64,000 nt of DNA, taken from Flavipsychrobacter sp. (GTDB lineage Bacteria; Bacteroidota; Bacteroidia; Chitinophagales; Chitinophagaceae). The notes below the pieces were generated by a model. That model searched no databases, was not told the origin of the DNA, and saw only the letters and a list, made by a program, of their open reading frames with translations. The DNA lies in NCBI GenBank assembly GCA_016786615.1, contig JAEUVX010000002.1:656895-720894 (forward strand). Reading direction: 5' to 3'. Of this stretch, positions 60,623 to 64,000 are shown one piece after another. The translations under genes and the position numbers were made by a program. The first letter of the stretch is position 1. The number at the start of each line of letters is the position of its first letter.

Positions 60623-60805
60623 TGTTTATATCACGAAGTCCGCAAAAATAAGATTTCCAATCCAGCATTGGTTACTCATTAAATAGACATTAAAAACTAT
60701 CGAGAAATACACATTTTACATATTTACAATATTTAGGAAGTCAAAGCAGCAAAGAGATACAATACATTGAAAATAATATTAATAAATCTACCGGCTATTA
60801 ACCTT

Positions 60806-60834
60806 TTGTTTTTCAAAAATTGTTTTTATCTTTC
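60806..60834 (+). promoter_or_regulatory. Promoter of the PorG-like gene
   Basis: TTG (60806-60808), 18 bp, TATCTTTC (60827-60834), one mismatch from consensus. The TTG start codon follows 31 nt later. Confidence 0.6.
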
Positions 60835-60865
60835 GAATTGTATCCTTTAACAAAACTTTTAGGCT

Positions 60866-61771
60866 TTGAAACGTTTTATACTATCGTTAGCTCTGGTTAT
60901 ACCCTTCATAGCTTCAGCACAGTCTCACCATGAATTTGGTTTGTCTGCCGGTGCAGCTAATTATTATGGCGATCTTCAGAATAAATTATACCCCAATTAT
61001 GGCTTCAAGCCAATGGGAGGATTGATGTATAAGTACTTCTTTAATCCTAATCTGGGTATCCGTTTCGGTGCATCTTACTCGAACGTAACTGCAGCAGACA
61101 GCCTTTCGGATATAGCTGTAAAGAAAGCACGCAACCTGCGCTTTGCCAGCAACATATTTGAAGTACATGGCGGATTTGAATTAAACCTCTTCCGTGTTGA
61201 AAAAGAACGTACAAAGTTCAGCCCGTATATATTTGGTGGACTGGCTTTATTCCATTTCAACCCATATACAGATGGTATGCGTGGTGAAAAAGTATATCTG
61301 CGCCCACTGGCTACAGAAGGACAAAACCTGCCTGTGTACCCCGACCGTAAAGAATATAAGCTGACTAATATTGCTTTCCCGATTGGTGGTGGTTTGAAAG
61401 TTTTTGTAGGTAAAACATTCTTCATTACTGCAGAAGCAGGATTCCGTTACACAAACACAGATTATCTGGATGATGTGAGCAAATCTTATGTAAACCTTGA
61501 TGTATTAAAAGCATATAAAGGACAGCAATCAGTTGATTTGTCTTTCCGTGGCGATGAAATTAATAACGTCTTCCCCGGCAACGAACAGGTGAGCAACAAT
61601 CCAAGCTCAATCCGTAATCAACAATATCCTGATTACAAATACCAGCGCGGAGATAGCAAAGCTAACGACTGGTACTATTTCACCAACGTAACAGTTACTG
61701 TGTATTTGGATGCATTCGGTAATGTTAAAAAATACTGGCAGGCTACTTGCCCTGCATTCCGTCGCAATTAA
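60866..61771 (+). CDS. DUF6089 outer-membrane protein (PorG-like, T9SS)
   Basis: The 301-aa protein has a signal peptide (MKRFILSLALVIPFIASAQ) and the DUF6089 pattern: HEFGLSAGAANYYGDLQN, GGLMYKYFFNPNLGIRFGASYSNV, EVHGGFELNLFR, FSPYIFGGLALFHFNPY. PorG of Porphyromonas gingivalis, an outer-membrane component of the type IX secretion system, belongs to this family. The start codon is TTG (60866-60868); no ATG is available. It is monocistronic. Confidence 0.9.
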   Translation: MKRFILSLALVIPFIASAQSHHEFGLSAGAANYYGDLQNKLYPNYGFKPMGGLMYKYFFNPNLGIRFGASYSNVTAADSLSDIAVKKARNLRFASNIFEVHGGFELNLFRVEKERTKFSPYIFGGLALFHFNPYTDGMRGEKVYLRPLATEGQNLPVYPDRKEYKLTNIAFPIGGGLKVFVGKTFFITAEAGFRYTNTDYLDDVSKSYVNLDVLKAYKGQQSVDLSFRGDEINNVFPGNEQVSNNPSSIRNQQYPDYKYQRGDSKANDWYYFTNVTVTVYLDAFGNVKKYWQATCPAFRRN

Positions 61772-61791
61772 TACTTATTCTTAAATCATAT

Positions 61792-61833
61792 TCAAATAAA
61801 AAAGCCTCACAGTAGTGAGGCTTTTTTATTTGA
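61792..61833. terminator. Bidirectional terminator between PorG-like gene and hisS
   Basis: 19-bp perfect arms with a 4-nt loop, core AAAAAAGCCTCAC/GTGAGGCTTTTTT. Confidence 0.9.
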
Positions 61834-61843
61834 TGTCTATTAT

Positions 61844-63232
61844 CTATTTCAACATTGCTATTACATCTTGAACAGACAAAAGCTGCTGCTCTCCGGTTAT
61901 GAAATTTTTCAAACTAAGCATTTGCTGTGCGCGTTCATCTTCACCCGGTAATATTACATAGCTGACACCACGTTTGTTAGCATATTTCATTTGCTTATCA
62001 AACTTTGCAGGTTCAGGGTATATTTCTGTAGCTATTCCATTGGCACGTAGCTGCTGTAATACCTGTAGTGCATATATTTCGTTTTCACCTCCGAAATTTG
62101 CAATCATTACATTAGCACCTGTAGCAAGTGTTTCGGGAAAAAGGTTTAGCTCTTCCATCACATCGTATATCCTGTCAATACCAAAAGACACACCAACACC
62201 CGATAAATTTTTCAGCCCAAACAAACCTGTAAGATCATCGTAACGGCCACCACCACCAATGCTGCCCATCTTCACCGCACGGCATACAACCTCTACAATA
62301 ACGCCAGTGTAATAATTAAGACCTCGCGCAAGGCTGATATCTACTTCAATAGCAGCTTCCCATTCTTTATTCTTTATCTGTTGGTGGTAGGCAAGTGTTT
62401 GCCTCAACTCCCTGATTCCCTCTGAACCAATAGCACTGCTTGCCATAATCACGCTTAAAGCCTCCAGCTTTTCGTCATTACTACCAGCTACATTTATTAC
62501 CTTCTCGATCTGTGCAATGCCTGCATCTTCAATACCTCTTTCTTTCAGTTCTTTTACTACACCATCCCAACCAATTTTATCCAGCTTATCCAATGCGATG
62601 GTTATTTCCATCATCAGCTCCGGCGTGCCGCAAATTTCCGCAAGGCCTGCTAACAGTTTGCGGCTGTTTATTTTGATAGCTACCTGTGGTAAGCCCAACT
62701 GTTGAAACGCGCTTTGGTATATACAAAGCAATTCAGCTTCGTTTATCAGCGAGGTGCTACCCACCACATCGGCATCGCATTGCCAGAACTCTCTGTATCG
62801 TCCCTTTTGCGGACGGTCTGCGCGCCAAACAGGCTGCATCTGGTAGCGGCGGAAGGGAAATGCTAATTCGTTTTGATTCATTACTACATAGCGGGCAAAC
62901 GGAATAGTAAGGTCGTAACGCAAGGCACGCTCTGTAACTACCGGTGAGGATACAGGACGATCTAGTATCCGGTTCCATTCAGCATTCAACTTCTCTTTAT
63001 CTGCATCTTTCTTTTCATGCAAGCCATTATTCAGAATTTTAAATATCAGCCTGTCGCCTTCTTCACCGTACTTCCCTGTTAGTGTTACCAGGTTTTCCAT
63101 AGCGGGCGTTTCCAATGGCTGAAATCCGTACAATTCGAATATGCCCCTGAGCGTATCAAATATGTACTGACGCCTGCGCACCTCTGCAGGCGAAAAATCT
63201 CTTGTTCCTTGCGGTATCGACGGTTTCGACAT
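61844..63232 (-). CDS. hisS: Histidine--tRNA ligase
   Basis: The 462-aa class II synthetase has motif 1 around QPLETPAMENL, motif 2 FPFRRYQMQPVWRADRPQKGRYREFWQCDAD, the His-A loop LARGLNYYTGVIVEV, and motif 3 VGVSFGIDRIYDV. It charges tRNA-His. The low-molecular-weight phosphatase gene lies 7 nt upstream on the same strand, and the two are one unit. Confidence 0.97.
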   Translation of the reverse strand: MSKPSIPQGTRDFSPAEVRRRQYIFDTLRGIFELYGFQPLETPAMENLVTLTGKYGEEGDRLIFKILNNGLHEKKDADKEKLNAEWNRILDRPVSSPVVTERALRYDLTIPFARYVVMNQNELAFPFRRYQMQPVWRADRPQKGRYREFWQCDADVVGSTSLINEAELLCIYQSAFQQLGLPQVAIKINSRKLLAGLAEICGTPELMMEITIALDKLDKIGWDGVVKELKERGIEDAGIAQIEKVINVAGSNDEKLEALSVIMASSAIGSEGIRELRQTLAYHQQIKNKEWEAAIEVDISLARGLNYYTGVIVEVVCRAVKMGSIGGGGRYDDLTGLFGLKNLSGVGVSFGIDRIYDVMEELNLFPETLATGANVMIANFGGENEIYALQVLQQLRANGIATEIYPEPAKFDKQMKYANKRGVSYVILPGEDERAQQMLSLKNFITGEQQLLSVQDVIAMLK

Positions 63233-63239
63233 AATGTTT

Positions 63240-63695
63240 TTACTTATACTTTTCTAAAATAGCGTCGCAGGTCTGATTTATCAATTCATATACCGGCAAA
63301 TAACCTTCTTCAGTACCATACCACGGATCCGGTACTGATTTATTAGTACCTGGCCACAATTCATTCACAAACAATTCTACTCTGCTCATATCTGCCTTAT
63401 ACCCACCTATATGCTTTATCTCATTGTACACATCAGCAGCCATTGCATATATTTTATCAAACTGCTCAAAATCTTTTGCAGTGAACTTTCGTGCCCGTTG
63501 CGATGATATATCTACCCCATTTGCAAGACACACCTTCTGTGAATATCTATGTGGAGGTTCGCCTATATGATAAGACTCTGTACCTGCAGAATCTACCTCC
63601 CAATCAAGACCGTTCTGCTCTATCTTGTTCCGCATCAAACCCTCGGCTATCGGCGACCTACAGATGTTACCAAGACATACCATTAATATACGCAT
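63240..63695 (-). CDS. Low-molecular-weight protein-tyrosine phosphatase
   Basis: The start at the ATG at 63693-63695 gives 151 aa beginning with the P-loop MVCLGNICRSPIAEG (nucleophile Cys7, Arg13). The general acid Asp is in SVPDPWYGTEEGY. It dephosphorylates protein tyrosine; in bacteria it often counters Wzc-type kinases of capsule synthesis, though arsenate-reductase-like roles exist. A consensus promoter lies 16 nt upstream of the ATG. hisS follows. Confidence 0.95.
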   Translation of the reverse strand: MRILMVCLGNICRSPIAEGLMRNKIEQNGLDWEVDSAGTESYHIGEPPHRYSQKVCLANGVDISSQRARKFTAKDFEQFDKIYAMAADVYNEIKHIGGYKADMSRVELFVNELWPGTNKSVPDPWYGTEEGYLPVYELINQTCDAILEKYK

Positions 63696-63710
63696 ACTGC
63701 TGAAAGTGAG

Positions 63711-63740
63711 CAAAAATACCGTATTTAAGGGCTATTTCAA
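63711..63740 (-). promoter_or_regulatory. Consensus promoter of the phosphatase-hisS operon
   Basis: On the minus strand TTG (complement of 63738-63740), exactly 19 bp, TATTTTTG (complement of 63711-63718). It also settles the phosphatase start at 63695. Confidence 0.85.
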
Positions 63741-63799
63741 GCAGTTTGTTAACCATTTGCTAACGGAATACAAATAACCTGTTAACCCGGCTTCAGAAT

Positions 63800-63831
63800 T
63801 TGGCGAAGGAGTGTTTCGCGATGCATCTTTG
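63800..63831 (+). promoter_or_regulatory. Promoter of the last (partial) gene
   Basis: TTG (63800-63802), 21 bp, CATCTTTG (63824-63831), followed by an A/C-rich leader of about 50 nt with repeated ACAAACAA, typical of strongly expressed Bacteroidota genes. Confidence 0.55.
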
Positions 63832-63889
63832 TATCACAATAACGGACAAACAAACATTAATCAAATAATCAAACAACAAACAAATTAAA

Positions 63890-64000
63890 ATGAAAAAGGT
63901 AATCGCAATCATCGCTCTGGGTATCACAGGTTTCGCAGCTAAAGCTCAAAACGCTTCTTCTACTGCTACTCAAACAGTTAATCTGAACCTGAGCAACGCT
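63890..64000 (+). CDS. Secreted protein, 3' part outside window
   Basis: Thirty-seven codons are visible: signal peptide MKKVIAIIALGITGFAAKAQ, then NASSTATQTVNLNLSNA. The polar Ser/Thr/Asn start of the mature protein resembles small abundant surface proteins of Chitinophagales, but the function cannot be read. Its long unstructured A/C-rich leader suggests high expression. Confidence 0.7.
   Translation, partial: MKKVIAIIALGITGFAAKAQNASSTATQTVNLNLSNA

Overview
The window is a chromosomal segment of a Bacteroidota bacterium, most likely in or near the order Chitinophagales. The evidence is: promoters with the Bacteroidota -7 element TAnnTTTG (twice with TTG exactly 19 bp upstream), type IX secretion (T9SS) and gliding genes (GldC, a DUF6089/PorG-like barrel, an M36 protease ending in a T9SS sorting domain), a TonB-dependent receptor with an N-terminal carboxypeptidase-regulatory domain, a propeller-type histidine kinase with a LytTR regulator, and many DUF1573 or lipoprotein genes. 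Base composition looks moderate, around 40% G+C by eye. There is no prophage, plasmid, CRISPR array or rRNA operon; one tRNA-Lys gene is present.

Layout. 0-3.3 kb: a truncated universal-stress-like gene, an OmpR-type two-component pair and a VOC protein. 3.4-7.7 kb: peroxiredoxin, OmpA lipoprotein, PAP2-like enzyme, and a divergent HxlR regulator/DsbA-like protein pair. 7.7-14.9 kb: tRNA-Lys, a large secreted M36 metalloprotease, a YiiX-like peptidase, three small lipoproteins, a double-HTH protein and a holin/YtxH membrane cassette. 15-20.3 kb: housekeeping (AI-2E transporter, nadD, feoA, ybeY, rluA-type synthase, gldC, yqeY, cvpA, pabA). 20.2-24 kb: a translationally coupled carotenoid operon (TPR/GT-C protein, CruF-like hydratase, CrtZ-like hydroxylase, lycopene cyclase-domain protein). 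24-27.3 kb: birA, rsfS, ftsH. 27.3-29.6 kb: an orphan protein, a 651-bp repeat-rich spacer, a LUD protein and an array of dyads. 29.6-36.8 kb: LytTR regulator/propeller kinase, truncated haemoglobin, adenine deaminase, aminotransferase. 36.9-46.6 kb: two DUF1573 genes, tsaC, cca, a beta-helix lipoprotein and TonB receptor that share a phased operator, an ornithine-type aminotransferase and a lipoprotein. 46.7-50.5 kb: UDP-glucose dehydrogenase, UDP-xylose synthase and a FRG-domain gene. 50.6-64 kb: an RND pump plus TolC without an adaptor gene, superoxide dismutase, two barrel-like proteins, a seven-haem TPR cytochrome, tyrS, a PorG-like gene, hisS, a low-molecular-weight phosphatase and the start of a secreted protein.

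The strongest undescribed signal is regulatory. The TonB-receptor gene (five units) and the downstream beta-helix lipoprotein gene (four units) each have 11-bp phased TAA-centred repeats upstream. Both arrays end exactly 5 bp before the -7 box, the geometry expected of a PhoB/OmpR-type activator. A second, different array (GTAAA/GTAAG about every 11 bp) lies between the OmpR-type two-component operon and the stress gene. Several genes (nadD, feoA, an aminotransferase, the seven-haem cytochrome) have a consensus -7 box only 4-6 nt before the ATG, predicting leaderless or nearly leaderless mRNAs. Many transcription units end in almost loopless, bidirectional palindromic terminators.
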